The translations under genes and the position numbers were made by a program. Under the pieces are notes generated by a model. The model was not told where the DNA came from. It worked only from the letters and a program-made list of their open reading frames with translations, and ran no database searches. A stretch of 64,000 nt of DNA from Bacteroidia bacterium (GTDB lineage Bacteria; Bacteroidota; Bacteroidia; J057), in the NCBI GenBank assembly GCA_030430205.1, contig JAUIGE010000012.1, positions 1-64,000 on the forward strand. The letters are read 5' to 3'. Shown piece by piece: positions 22,417 to 31,894 of this stretch (position 1 is its first letter; every line of letters begins with the position of its first letter).

Positions 22417-24987
22417 TCAATTCGGTTTATTGAGGAACATGGGAGGAATGAGGATGCCACCAAGTTCTGGGTGAGCGGAAAGGCTGGGAGGTCGTTTAAA
22501 CTTCCCTGATTCTATGTCTTCAAAAATTTCTTCAATTAATTGAATATATTTTTCGCCCATGTCTGAATTTCTCAGCTTATGTTTTTCAAGGGTTGAAAAA
22601 GCTTCTTCTGCCATGTTTTGCCATTTTTGCCGATCATGCGCGAGTGAAAGTAAAGCATCTGCATATGCAGTGGGATCACGCTGCGGTATAGTCAGGCCAT
22701 TTTTTCCATTTTCAATGATTTCATCTATGCCACTTTCTATTTCAGTCACCACAGGCACACAATGATGCGCCAGGCCTTCCAGTAAAGCAAGGGACAGGCC
22801 CTCAAAAGCGGAAACCATAGCCAGAACATGGCTTTTTGATAACTCCTCAAAAATGACCGACTGTGGCTGCCGGCCCAGAAATCTCACTTTTCCTGCATGT
22901 ACATACTTGCTTAAGCCTGCTTCCAATTCGCCTGCTTGCTCACCATTTCCAATAAAAGTAAATCGAAAATCTATTCCTGATTTGCCCAGGAGCTCAATGA
23001 TAGGAATAAAATCAAGTACCTGTTTTTGCTTCTGAACAATTCTTCCTGCATATACAATAGAGAAAATTTCATTTTTGGGTGGAAATTTGATCCGATTTGG
23101 TACATCTATACCATAGTGAATAACAGATGATTTTGGCTCAAACACAGGATTCATAGCCAAAAATGTAGACTGGATGGTCTTACTTACTGAAACTATTTTA
23201 TTCCAATAATGTCCCAACCGGTACCCGTGTTCATAATGGATAATATCGTCAGAATGTAAAATGCCCAGGATGCCCACACCATTACTTAATTCAGGAGAAA
23301 TTGCAGACCCTATATAGTCATAATTGGGTATCACAACACAAGGCGCATTGGCATGGAGGTAGTCTTTCAAAAGTTGCCACTTTTTGAGCAGCGTTAGCTC
23401 TTCGGTAACTAAAAATTTGATCGGAAGAGCGGGGAGTATACTTTCCTCAATGTCGAGAGCATGGTGGTTCGTAAAAAGCAATTCTACCTCATAATCAGAG
23501 CTGATCAGATGGGACACCAAATGTTCCACAAAGGTATTGACGCCGCTGAGTTGCCAGTTGGGAGTTAGGAAAATGATTTTTTTGCGTTGATTCTTTTTCC
23601 CTCTGGAATCCAGGCTTGAAAACAAATGACCTTCCCCCTTTGCTGTCAAAGAAGGCACGCCAGGCAGGGTTGAGATCAAATTATGTAAAAAGGAGCTGTA
23701 TTGTTCGAAATTGAAATCTCTTTTGATGACTTCCCTGCCATTATTCCCCATTTCCTGAGCAAGAGAAGGTGCGGAGAGAATTTCGAGGATCGCATCAGCT
23801 GCTCTCAAAATATCTCCGTAGGGTACCAGTTTTCCGATCTTTTCTGAAAAGAGATTTATATATCCTCCCCCTCCGTCAAATGCAATAATAGGCGTGCGGC
23901 TAGCCATTGCTTCATGCACCACACATGGAAAAGGGTCAAGCCTGGACGAAAGAAAGAAGATATCTGCACCCGCAAAATATAAGTCCGTTTCTACTACTTC
24001 ATCTACAAAAAGGATGCTTGCTGACAGCTTTGATGATTTTGCATCATGGTACATCCATTTGGAAGGATCATCCTTGTTCGGTTTTCCTCCCAGCCAGAGA
24101 AAGAAAACCTCTTCTGTACGATGTTTAAGGACCTCAATAGCAGTGAGGATAAAGATATCGGTTCCTTTTCTGGAGGAAATAGTACCACATCCCAGGACAA
24201 TTTTTGTGTGCTGAGGTAAGCCAAGCAATTCCCGAAGTGCTTTTTGGGAAGCATCTTTCTTTGTATGCAGTAATTCCGGTTTTAAAAGTCCTTGCCCTTT
24301 TACCACTAACTTCTCTTTTGGGAAGGTATAATATTGTTCAGCTGCTTCCAGAACCTTGGCCGAAGGGAAAATGATTTTATCTGCTTGAGTGGAAATTTTG
24401 CCATAATCCTTGTCTGGGAAAAAGGATATAAATTCATGGATCAGGTACAGTTTAGGAGCGTTGAGATCTTTTACCAAATCCATAGCTCTCTCAGATTGAA
24501 CCGAATTGATCAAAGCGCCAGCAAAATTCCCCTTCGCGAGGGCTTGCCTTATAGCAAGATTTTGTTGTTTTGATTCAATAGGATTGATCAGAATAGTTGG
24601 CCCCAGCGCTTTGAAAGCGTTCAGTAATTTTCCTGTCCCCAGGAGTATACAAACCACATTGCAGTCATACTTCTGCTTGAAGTGGCGACCCAGCTCTAAA
24701 ATAATGAGAGGCGCACCAGATATGTTTGCATCATGAGAAACAAAGATGATTGATCTTTTGGCAGGGTTAAGGAAGGAGATTTCCTTGCTAAAGGCAGTAA
24801 GCGGTATAGATTTGATCGCCAGAAGATGCTGGAAATTTCTGATTATTTGCTGTGGGGATTCTTCCCGTAAGGCTTTGGTTAATTTGTTGAAATTCTGAAA
24901 CCGCAATACTGACAAAAGCGCTTTAGGCTTTTTCATTACCTCTTTCCCAAGGCTTATTACCGTTTTAAATTTGGAGTAAGATTGCAT
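22417..24987 (-). CDS. Tandem-domain GT4 family glycosyltransferase
   Basis: 856 residues from the ATG at 24987 (a TTG at 25002 would add five). Two complete GT4 units are joined. Unit 1 (~85-445) has IIFVSHDANISGAPLIILELG, GCGTISSRKGTDIF and the E-x7-E type EAMASRTPIIAFDGGG. Unit 2 (~470-850) has IIFLTPNWQLSGVNTFVEHL, VYAGRIVQKQKQVLDFIPII and EGLALLEGLAHHCVPVVTEI. Each would transfer a sugar from an NDP-sugar with retention of configuration, so the protein may act as a bifunctional or polymerising enzyme on a surface glycan. Cytoplasmic or membrane-associated. It lies 17 bp downstream of the methyltransferase-sulfotransferase gene, in one operon. Confidence 0.9.
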   Translation of the reverse strand: MQSYSKFKTVISLGKEVMKKPKALLSVLRFQNFNKLTKALREESPQQIIRNFQHLLAIKSIPLTAFSKEISFLNPAKRSIIFVSHDANISGAPLIILELGRHFKQKYDCNVVCILLGTGKLLNAFKALGPTILINPIESKQQNLAIRQALAKGNFAGALINSVQSERAMDLVKDLNAPKLYLIHEFISFFPDKDYGKISTQADKIIFPSAKVLEAAEQYYTFPKEKLVVKGQGLLKPELLHTKKDASQKALRELLGLPQHTKIVLGCGTISSRKGTDIFILTAIEVLKHRTEEVFFLWLGGKPNKDDPSKWMYHDAKSSKLSASILFVDEVVETDLYFAGADIFFLSSRLDPFPCVVHEAMASRTPIIAFDGGGGYINLFSEKIGKLVPYGDILRAADAILEILSAPSLAQEMGNNGREVIKRDFNFEQYSSFLHNLISTLPGVPSLTAKGEGHLFSSLDSRGKKNQRKKIIFLTPNWQLSGVNTFVEHLVSHLISSDYEVELLFTNHHALDIEESILPALPIKFLVTEELTLLKKWQLLKDYLHANAPCVVIPNYDYIGSAISPELSNGVGILGILHSDDIIHYEHGYRLGHYWNKIVSVSKTIQSTFLAMNPVFEPKSSVIHYGIDVPNRIKFPPKNEIFSIVYAGRIVQKQKQVLDFIPIIELLGKSGIDFRFTFIGNGEQAGELEAGLSKYVHAGKVRFLGRQPQSVIFEELSKSHVLAMVSAFEGLSLALLEGLAHHCVPVVTEIESGIDEIIENGKNGLTIPQRDPTAYADALLSLAHDRQKWQNMAEEAFSTLEKHKLRNSDMGEKYIQLIEEIFEDIESGKFKRPPSLSAHPELGGILIPPMFLNKPN

Positions 24988-25004
24988 AATAGAAAACGGC
25001 AAAA

Positions 25005-26675
25005 TTAGCGGACGAGTAAGCTATTGACCATTTCAGCAAAGGGAGAGGAGGTGAAATGTTCAATTACCTCTTCTTTGTTCTCAATTAACTCAGCATAATC
25101 AATCGGGGATTTTTTCAATAAAGACTGGGAAGATAGAGGCGAGTCTAACTGTAAAAAGTTTTGTAAGGCAATTTTTGCTTCTTCCTGCAATTCGACTCCG
25201 TCAAAAAGATCCTCATAGGAAAGTTGAAGGCAATGAGGATAGTATTCCAGCCAGGAGGTATACAATTCAGTTGTTTTTTGGATTTTTTTCAGGAAATTCT
25301 CGCATTGCTTCACATCAATACTGAAGGGAATCCTATCTATTTCGGTGTTGTCTTGGTAGTGCCATTTTTGACTTAAAACCGCATGCCTTCCAGAAAGGTA
25401 TTGTCTGAAAGTGTTTTTTCTAAGCAGGTGAATCACCTGGATATCTCTTCTCTTAAGCAGATTCATCAGGTGGGGCTCTGCTGAAGGATTGTGCCAGGTG
25501 GTATTGAAGTGATGCCAGGAGTTATATTTTATGTCCAACATCATGAAGTCTTTCGGACTTAGGCTACTTAGGTGTTTCATAAAATAATCCCATATCAAAC
25601 GCTTATTTTCCTTATTGGGAATCGTTAGGTCGGGGTATTTCAAAATGAGGTTTCTGTAAAACCTAAAAAAATTGCTTTGAGGGAGGGTATTATTTTTCCC
25701 GGAACCCCGATCGTTGAAAACTTCATTGAAATCATTAATCTGATCATGTTGCCCAAGTATACTCCTCAATGCGTTGGTTCCGCTTCTTTGCTGGGCACAA
25801 ATGACCAAAGGAGTTTGGGTATAAATGGGGGAGGAAGGTCGATTCTTTTGAAAGGAAAAGGTTATTTTTTTCATTTTACTGAAATTATCAGGCTTCGATT
25901 TATTTTTTATGCCGCTAAGAAAAGCTTGTGGAATTTCAGTCTGCCATTCATAGGTATTGAGCACATGATCTATGGTTTTTGCAATTGCTTTTGAGGAAGT
26001 GGAACCCATGGTGAATAAGCCAATATTGGGTTTCTCCGCCTCGATAATTGTTTTCTTCGCCTTGATATGGTCGAATAAATACTTGACCCCCCAACACGGA
26101 AACTCAGGGAAACAATAGGGAAGATTTATATCATGAAAGCAAACAACTGCCTGTCTGGAAAGGTAGGGCAGCGCATAAAATAAATCGATACATGGCCAGG
26201 GATGGTTGTGATTGGCATCAATAAACAAAAAGTCGATAGATCCCTTTTCAATGATTCTATAAAAATCGAGGACAGAATGATGATTATGCAAAGAAAGATG
26301 ATCTTTTTCTTCGGGAATCATCTCATCAACAGCCTGGCCTACGGCTATATTTTTGTCAAAATAGCAGTAGCTGACAATGTCAAATGCATGAAGATGAGGG
26401 GTATATTTTGGATAGACCGATCTTAAATCTGCCATGGCCTTGAGGATCGTAGCAGTGGAATTGCCACTAGCAACTCCCACTTCAACAATGTTTTTAGGCT
26501 TAGCATGTAAGATAGAGTTATACAGAAATTCCATTTCAGAGACCGTAATGGCACCCTGGACCCAGACAGGGCGCTTTTTTACAAAATTTTGAATGGAACT
26601 ACCTGGTATGAATTTTTTTGTTCTCTTCTGAGAATTAAAAAGCGGAAGAATTTTCTCAGTAAATGATAATGGCAT
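25005..26675 (-). CDS. Methyltransferase-sulfotransferase fusion protein
   Basis: 556 residues from the ATG at 26675 (a TTG at 26684 overlaps the upstream stop). Numbering here follows the TTG. The N-terminal half is a class I SAM methyltransferase of the Methyltransf_24/CmcI type: IVEVGVASGNSTATI at 66-80, LHAFDIV and SIDFLFIDANHNHPWPCIDL. The C-terminal half (~290-559) is a sulfotransferase with the PAPS loop ICAQQRSGTNALRSIL at 295-310, NEVFND, and VIHLLRKNTFRQYLSGRHA with LSYEDLFDG. Such fusions are uncommon. Together with the tandem GT4 gene and the separate sulfotransferase it suggests decoration of an extracellular polysaccharide with methyl and sulfate groups. Confidence 0.82.
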   Translation of the reverse strand: MPLSFTEKILPLFNSQKRTKKFIPGSSIQNFVKKRPVWVQGAITVSEMEFLYNSILHAKPKNIVEVGVASGNSTATILKAMADLRSVYPKYTPHLHAFDIVSYCYFDKNIAVGQAVDEMIPEEKDHLSLHNHHSVLDFYRIIEKGSIDFLFIDANHNHPWPCIDLFYALPYLSRQAVVCFHDINLPYCFPEFPCWGVKYLFDHIKAKKTIIEAEKPNIGLFTMGSTSSKAIAKTIDHVLNTYEWQTEIPQAFLSGIKNKSKPDNFSKMKKITFSFQKNRPSSPIYTQTPLVICAQQRSGTNALRSILGQHDQINDFNEVFNDRGSGKNNTLPQSNFFRFYRNLILKYPDLTIPNKENKRLIWDYFMKHLSSLSPKDFMMLDIKYNSWHHFNTTWHNPSAEPHLMNLLKRRDIQVIHLLRKNTFRQYLSGRHAVLSQKWHYQDNTEIDRIPFSIDVKQCENFLKKIQKTTELYTSWLEYYPHCLQLSYEDLFDGVELQEEAKIALQNFLQLDSPLSSQSLLKKSPIDYAELIENKEEVIEHFTSSPFAEMVNSLLVR

Positions 26676-26680
26676 GTAAA

Positions 26681-27433
26681 TCAATGATGAATCTTTCCAT
26701 ATTTTTTTAAAGCTGTCTCAACATTCAAAATCGGAGTCCTCATGAGACCTTCTCCTATCAGTTCAGCCTCCAGCATATCCAGGTTTTGGATATCATAAGC
26801 AGCCTGATTCAGGTTCAACATGATCACATCAAATGTAAAAGCCGTTTCAGAGTCAGCTATAAACCAATGGATATTGTCCCGTTCATCAGAAATGGTGGAG
26901 CAGGAGCCCGGATGGATTTGTTTGGAAATAGTCGGCTTGACGATCAGGTGATTTTCCTCCTGCTGTATTTTGTCATAATGTTTCAGGGAAAAATCGCCTT
27001 TTAGGACCAGGTGGGCCGAAGCCATATTGCTATGGCCATGCGGGATGATAGATCTGCCTTTTTTCAGGCCAAAGATTTTTTTGTAAAAAAGGGTGTTTTC
27101 AGGAAGGCCATCGAGTTTGGGAAAGCGAACCGCTTTTGTATTTACCCCCAAATCGGGGTATTCAAAGCCCTGTATCAGCTTCTCAAACTCGATGAATTTC
27201 AATAATTCATTCAACTCAATGTGAGCAAACAATTGCTCCACATGATCCTGCCATTCCCCCGGAGAAATGTATTCCTTATCCAGATCCTGGCAGTATTCAT
27301 GGAGCCTTTTTGCCCAATGATCTGTGATTGGCATGATGGCTTTTGCAAAAGCCTCCGTAGCAAAAAGACTGTCCAGCAGGCAGTAGCTGACGATGCCTGA
27401 AGAAAGGGTTGATATGAATGTTTTGCGGTTCAA
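26681..27433 (-). CDS. Cupin-fold protein with Tat-like leader
   Basis: 250 residues. The N-terminus (NRKTFISTLSSGIVSYCLLDSLFATEAFAKA) looks like a short Tat-type leader, and the start codon is a TTG at 27433, directly after the stop of the formate dehydrogenase gene; no other start keeps this leader. The central part has a cupin pattern (GRSIIPHGHSNMASAHLVLKGDFSLKHYDK), with His residues that could bind a metal; the following SCSTISDERDNIHWF continues the barrel. The family resembles cysteine-dioxygenase-like cupins, but the substrate is unknown. It bridges the formate dehydrogenase genes upstream and the glycan genes downstream in one direction. Confidence 0.7.
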   Translation of the reverse strand: MNRKTFISTLSSGIVSYCLLDSLFATEAFAKAIMPITDHWAKRLHEYCQDLDKEYISPGEWQDHVEQLFAHIELNELLKFIEFEKLIQGFEYPDLGVNTKAVRFPKLDGLPENTLFYKKIFGLKKGRSIIPHGHSNMASAHLVLKGDFSLKHYDKIQQEENHLIVKPTISKQIHPGSCSTISDERDNIHWFIADSETAFTFDVIMLNLNQAAYDIQNLDMLEAELIGEGLMRTPILNVETALKKYGKIHH

Positions 27434-30163
27434 TTACGCCTCAGCCATTTGCTTAAATTTTCCTTTACTCTTTCTTATTCTGCACGCAACCACCTTATAC
27501 TCAGGACACATAGCCTCAGAGCAATGCTCGTCCGAGGTGATGATATTCAGCATGATTTCAGGAAAATGGAAGGTGGAACTCAATACGCCCTGCCTGACTT
27601 CGTCGGTCAGTTTGGCTTTGATGTCAACTTTGCCACGTGGAGATTCCACGCATACCATCTCGCCATCTTTGATGCCGTGATCCGCCGCATCCTGCGGATG
27701 GATCAGCAGCACATCTTCCGTCAATATCTCCACATTGCCTGTACGGCGGGTCATGGTGCCGGCATTGTAATGCTCCAGTTCGCGGTTGGTGGTGATGATG
27801 AAAGGATAATCCTTTTGATGGGTTTCTATTTCGTTGGATTCCTGGAAAGCTTCATAGGTAAATTTACCTTTACCCCGCTTAAATTCTGTCTGGTGGAGGA
27901 TTTGAGAATCCACGCCGCCTTTTTTGACAGGCCATTGTAATCCATTGTCACCCAGATTTTCCCAGGTCACCCCTTCGAAAAAAGGCACGATCTGCGAAAT
28001 CTCCTGAAGCATGCCTTCAGGCGTATATGCTGGCTGAGGATAGCCCATGCGATTCATGATATCGACGATGATCTCCCCATCAGCTTTCGTTCCTTCCAAA
28101 GGTTCAACCACCTTTTTGACACGCTGTATCCTTCTTTCTCCATTGGTGAAAGTGCCGCTTTTCTCCAGAAAAGAAGCGCCAGGCAAAACCACATCCGCAT
28201 GTCTGCTGGTTTCTGTTTCAAATATTTCCTGCACAATCAACAACTCCAGGCTGTCCATTGCTTTCTTCACCTTCTGGGTGTTGGGATCCGTTTGCACTAC
28301 ATCCTCGCCAATGATCCAGAGCGCTTTCAGCTCGCCCGAAATGGCTGCATCAAACATCTCAGGGATTTTGTAGCCAATGTGTGAAGGCACTTCCCGCCCA
28401 TAAAACTGGGTATAAAGCTGCTGGTTGTGGCTCTTGGTCACATCCATATAGCCCGCGCCCTGATGCGGCTGTGCGCCCATATCTGCCGCGCCCTGCACAT
28501 TGTTCTGCCCGCGAAGCGGATTGACGCCCATGCCGGGCTTGCCGATATTTCCTGTGATCAGCGCCAGATCGGCGATAAGCTGAATGGCAAAAGTGCCCTG
28601 AGAATGCTCTGTTACACCCAGGCCATGAAATTCCATGGCTGCCTTTGCCGTGGCATAAGCGATACTCGCTTCTTTCACCAGCTCTTTGTCTACGCCCGTG
28701 ATATTTTCCAATTGCGTCATATCGAGCCGCAGGATTTCAGCCTTGAAATCCTCATAGCCTTCACAGCGGGCAGCGATGAATTCTTCATTCGCCATACCTT
28801 CTGTGATGATGTAATACAGCATCATGTTGAGCAGGGCGACATTGGTGCCGGGGCGGAGTTGCAGGTGGTAGGTGGCATATTTTGCCAGTTCAATCCTTCT
28901 GGGGTCTATGACGATGCCCGTCACGCCTTTCATCAGCTTTTGCTTGATTTTGGCTCCGGTGACCGGATGTGCATCCGTGGGATTGGCACCGATGACGAGG
29001 ATACAATCTGTATGCTCCAGGTCTGCGATGGAGTTGGTAGCTGCGCCTGTTCCAAAAGCTCTTTGCATGCCGAGGGCTGTGGGAGAGTGGCAAACGCGGG
29101 CACAACAGTCAATGTTATTGGTGCCAACGACGGCTCGCATAAACTTCTGCATGAGGTAGTTTTCCTCATTGGGTGTGCGGGCAGAGGAGATGCCCGCGAT
29201 CGCATCAGGGCCGTGCATAGCACGGATGGCCTGAAGCTTATCCACGATGAAGTCGTAGGCTTCATCCCAGCTCACTTTTTCCAAAGCGCCATTGCGCTTG
29301 ATCATGGGGCTGGTAAGCCTGTCAGGATGGTTGTAAAACTTAAAGGCGTAACGACCTTTGAGGCAGGTATGGCCGCCATTTGCATCGGCATCATAAGGCG
29401 CCTGTATGGAGAGTATCTCCCCATTTCGGGTAGAGACATCCAGGTTGCAGCCCACGCCGCAATAGGTACAAATGGTGCGCGTAACTTCCTCAGCCTGAAT
29501 AGATTTGGATTGAAACACATCTGAGATAGCAGAGGTGGGACACGCCTGCGCACAGGCACCACAACTCACGCAATCTGACTCCATAAATGAAGTGTCATTT
29601 CCCTTGATGATTTTGCTGTCAAAACCGCGCCCGGCCATATTCAGCACAAATTCGCCCTGCACTTCATCACAGGCCCGCACACAGCGGTAGCAGTTGATGC
29701 ATTTGGACAGATCGGAGGTCATATAAGGATGCGAATGATCCTTTTTGCGGTCCAGGTGGTTGGCACCAGCAGGATAACGCACATCGCGTATGCCGACCTG
29801 TGCCGCCACATCCTGCAATTCGCAATTGCCATTGACTTCGCAGGTGAGGCAGTCCAGCGGGTGATCTGTGAGCACCAGCTCGATGATGTTTTTGCGCAGC
29901 TTTTGGATGTTGGGAGAATGCGTATAAAGGTATTGCCCGGCGGCAACAGGCGAATGGCAGGATGCCATGGCTTTGGTCCGTCCGCCTTGTTGCAAGGCAA
30001 CATCTACGCTGCAAACCCGGCAGGAGCCAAAAGGCTCCAGGTTGGGCGCGTCGCAGAGCGTCGGGACAGACTTCTCGCCCTGATGCCTTTTGATAAAGGC
30101 AAGCATCGTTTCTCCTGGCTTAAATTCGTGGGGCTGGTTGTTGATATATGCTATGTTGTTCAT
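27434..30163 (-). CDS. fdsA: Formate dehydrogenase, alpha (molybdopterin) subunit, NAD-type
   Basis: 909 residues. In order: a 2Fe-2S ferredoxin domain (1-~78, C37, C48, C51, C69), a His-Cys3 4Fe-4S site (HPLDCLTCEVNGNC, 101-114), a 2x4Fe-4S ferredoxin domain (C155/158/161/165, C198/201/204/208), the molybdopterin 4Fe-4S site (ICTYCGVGC, 232-239, with C267), then the Mo/W-bisPGD catalytic part and a C-terminal dinucleotide-binding domain. The metal ligand in CCARVCHSP is Cys358, not selenocysteine. It oxidises formate to CO2 (or the reverse) and passes electrons to the NAD subunit 6 bp upstream (30170-31819). Cytoplasmic; no Tat signal. A chaperone (FdhD) is not in the window. Confidence 0.92.
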   Translation of the reverse strand: MNNIAYINNQPHEFKPGETMLAFIKRHQGEKSVPTLCDAPNLEPFGSCRVCSVDVALQQGGRTKAMASCHSPVAAGQYLYTHSPNIQKLRKNIIELVLTDHPLDCLTCEVNGNCELQDVAAQVGIRDVRYPAGANHLDRKKDHSHPYMTSDLSKCINCYRCVRACDEVQGEFVLNMAGRGFDSKIIKGNDTSFMESDCVSCGACAQACPTSAISDVFQSKSIQAEEVTRTICTYCGVGCNLDVSTRNGEILSIQAPYDADANGGHTCLKGRYAFKFYNHPDRLTSPMIKRNGALEKVSWDEAYDFIVDKLQAIRAMHGPDAIAGISSARTPNEENYLMQKFMRAVVGTNNIDCCARVCHSPTALGMQRAFGTGAATNSIADLEHTDCILVIGANPTDAHPVTGAKIKQKLMKGVTGIVIDPRRIELAKYATYHLQLRPGTNVALLNMMLYYIITEGMANEEFIAARCEGYEDFKAEILRLDMTQLENITGVDKELVKEASIAYATAKAAMEFHGLGVTEHSQGTFAIQLIADLALITGNIGKPGMGVNPLRGQNNVQGAADMGAQPHQGAGYMDVTKSHNQQLYTQFYGREVPSHIGYKIPEMFDAAISGELKALWIIGEDVVQTDPNTQKVKKAMDSLELLIVQEIFETETSRHADVVLPGASFLEKSGTFTNGERRIQRVKKVVEPLEGTKADGEIIVDIMNRMGYPQPAYTPEGMLQEISQIVPFFEGVTWENLGDNGLQWPVKKGGVDSQILHQTEFKRGKGKFTYEAFQESNEIETHQKDYPFIITTNRELEHYNAGTMTRRTGNVEILTEDVLLIHPQDAADHGIKDGEMVCVESPRGKVDIKAKLTDEVRQGVLSSTFHFPEIMLNIITSDEHCSEAMCPEYKVVACRIRKSKGKFKQMAEA

Positions 30164-30169
30164 GATCTT

Positions 30170-31819
30170 TTAGCTAAAAAATGGATTCAATTCTTCCCGA
30201 AAATACTTCACCGCATTGCGGGCAGGCAGGGGGATGCCACCGCCATGTGCGCAAAGAGAGCCCTGCTCCAGGGTAGAAAGCAGGTCTTCGAATAATTCCA
30301 TCGGAATTTTGTACTCATTTGCTGCCGCTTTCTTCAGCATCTCATGCGCTCTTGTCGTGCCCAGACGGCAGGGAAAGCACTTGCCACAGCTTTCATAGGC
30401 TGCAAAATCAAACAAATGCTCCAGGTATTTGATGATCGGAAAATCCTGGGGGATACTCACTACAGAAGCATGGCCCAGCAGGAATCCGCCTTCGGCGAAA
30501 GACTCAAAATCTACGGTCAGGCTGTCGATCTTATCGACAGGAACCATGCCGCCCAGCGGCCCACCGATGTGCAGCGCCTTGACAGGCGATTTGAAGCCGC
30601 CTGCCATCTCATGGATGACATGAGAGAGGGGCGTGCCCATTTCGACTTCGTACAAGCCAGGCTTATTGAAAAAGCTATCCAGGCAAACCAGCTTGGTGCC
30701 GCTGGATTTTTCGGTGCCGATGGCCTTATAGGCATCTCCACCATGCTGCAGTATCCAGGGAACCGCTGCCAGCGTTTCGACATTGTTGACGACGGTGGGT
30801 TTGTTGAACAAACCGCGCTGGGTAGGGTAGGGCGGACGTACGCGCACTTCAGGCCGCTGGCCTTCGAGGGAGTTGATGAGGGCGGTTTCCTCGCCGCAGA
30901 TATAGGCGCCCTGCGCCTCGATGAGCTTGAAGTCAAAGTCAAAATTGCTATCGGCAATATTCATCCCGAGCAAATCATGCTCATGCAATTCGGCTATGGC
31001 TTTTTGCACGATGTGAATAGCCTCCGGATATTCTGCCCGGATATAAACAACGCCCCAGTCAGCCCCGGTGATAAAACCGGCGATCATCATGCCTAGCAGG
31101 ACAGAATGAGGTTGTTTTTCCAATAAATAGCGATCCGAATAGGCCCCCGGATCTCCTTCGTCTGCATTGCAGATGATAAATTTTTGATCGCTTTCTTCCA
31201 TCCTGCAGCCGTTCCATTTTATCCACAGTGGGAAGCCTGCACCTCCGCGACCGCGGATATTGGACTTTTTGATTTCCTCCAGGCAGGCTTCTGGCCCTTT
31301 TTTCAAAGCCTCTTTCAGGATAGCATAATAGGTGTCAAAACCTGGAAAGGGAGCCGTGAGGATTGTTTTGTTGGCTGCGACATGGTACACATCGGGTGCG
31401 TAGCTGCCGCTATTGGAAAGGATGTTGTGAATCTCCTGGGGAGATTTGGCGGAGTAGTTTTTCCCCTGGTAGTGAAAAGCGCCATTTTCATGGCAGCGCC
31501 CCAGGCAGGTCATGTGCCCGATTTCATCGGCCTGAAAATGCGCGCCCAGCGCTTCATGCACAGCATCCTGTGTGCCTGCACACAGGCAGGCGGAGCCATT
31601 GCACACATATACTTTCTTCCCCTGATTTTCAGGCTTCATAAAATCATAAAAAGTCGCAGCACCATAAGTGCTGGACTTTCCGATTAAAAAATCTTGTGCG
31701 AGTTGATCGAGATCGGCTTTGTCTGGCGTGCCAGTGGCTTTGGCCGATTTTCCCATTTTTTCAAAAAGGTTGTCGACTATACCGCCACGGCCCGACAATT
31801 CACTTAAATTCCTGGACAT
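30170..31819 (-). CDS. fdsB: Formate dehydrogenase fused gamma-beta (NuoE-NuoF-like) subunit
   Basis: 549 residues. The N-terminal ~135 residues are a NuoE/FdsG-like thioredoxin-fold 2Fe-2S domain (C73-x4-C78 and C105-x3-C109). The rest is NuoF/FdsB-like: IRGRGGAGFPLWIKW (FMN loop, 188-202), NADEGDPGAYSDR (218-230), an SLBB domain (~385-450) and the 4Fe-4S motif SCGKCFPC (C478, C481, C484, with C523). It takes electrons from FdsA and reduces NAD+ through FMN. The gamma and beta subunits are separate genes in the classical Fds enzymes; here they are one chain. It precedes fdsA by 6 bp in the same operon. A long inverted repeat lies just upstream. Confidence 0.92.
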   Translation of the reverse strand: MSRNLSELSGRGGIVDNLFEKMGKSAKATGTPDKADLDQLAQDFLIGKSSTYGAATFYDFMKPENQGKKVYVCNGSACLCAGTQDAVHEALGAHFQADEIGHMTCLGRCHENGAFHYQGKNYSAKSPQEIHNILSNSGSYAPDVYHVAANKTILTAPFPGFDTYYAILKEALKKGPEACLEEIKKSNIRGRGGAGFPLWIKWNGCRMEESDQKFIICNADEGDPGAYSDRYLLEKQPHSVLLGMMIAGFITGADWGVVYIRAEYPEAIHIVQKAIAELHEHDLLGMNIADSNFDFDFKLIEAQGAYICGEETALINSLEGQRPEVRVRPPYPTQRGLFNKPTVVNNVETLAAVPWILQHGGDAYKAIGTEKSSGTKLVCLDSFFNKPGLYEVEMGTPLSHVIHEMAGGFKSPVKALHIGGPLGGMVPVDKIDSLTVDFESFAEGGFLLGHASVVSIPQDFPIIKYLEHLFDFAAYESCGKCFPCRLGTTRAHEMLKKAAANEYKIPMELFEDLLSTLEQGSLCAHGGGIPLPARNAVKYFREELNPFFS

Positions 31820-31822
31820 ATA

Positions 31823-31879
31823 GATTCAAATTTTTGCATGCATCAAATAAGGTTTTAAGTTATGCAAAAATCTTGAATT
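31823..31879. promoter_or_regulatory. Long inverted repeat upstream of the formate dehydrogenase operon
   Basis: GATTCAAATTTTTGCAT (31823-31839) faces ATGCAAAAATCTTGAAT (31862-31878), complementary except for one inserted base, with a core of ten perfect pairs. It lies between the start of fdsB and the end of the upstream NHL gene, both on the - strand. It could be an operator, or a hairpin ending the NHL transcript, though no U-run follows it. Confidence 0.5.
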
Positions 31880-31894
31880 GAAAATCTTTGGAAA

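Noticed and set aside
28427-29524. A 365-codon ORF antisense to the formate dehydrogenase alpha gene
   Set aside because: Long open antisense frames are common opposite GC-richer genes; the encoded string has many Cys/His and no domain, while the opposite frame encodes a clear enzyme.
27434-30163. Selenocysteine in the formate dehydrogenase
   Set aside because: The ligand codon in CCARVCHSP encodes Cys and the frame has no in-frame TGA.
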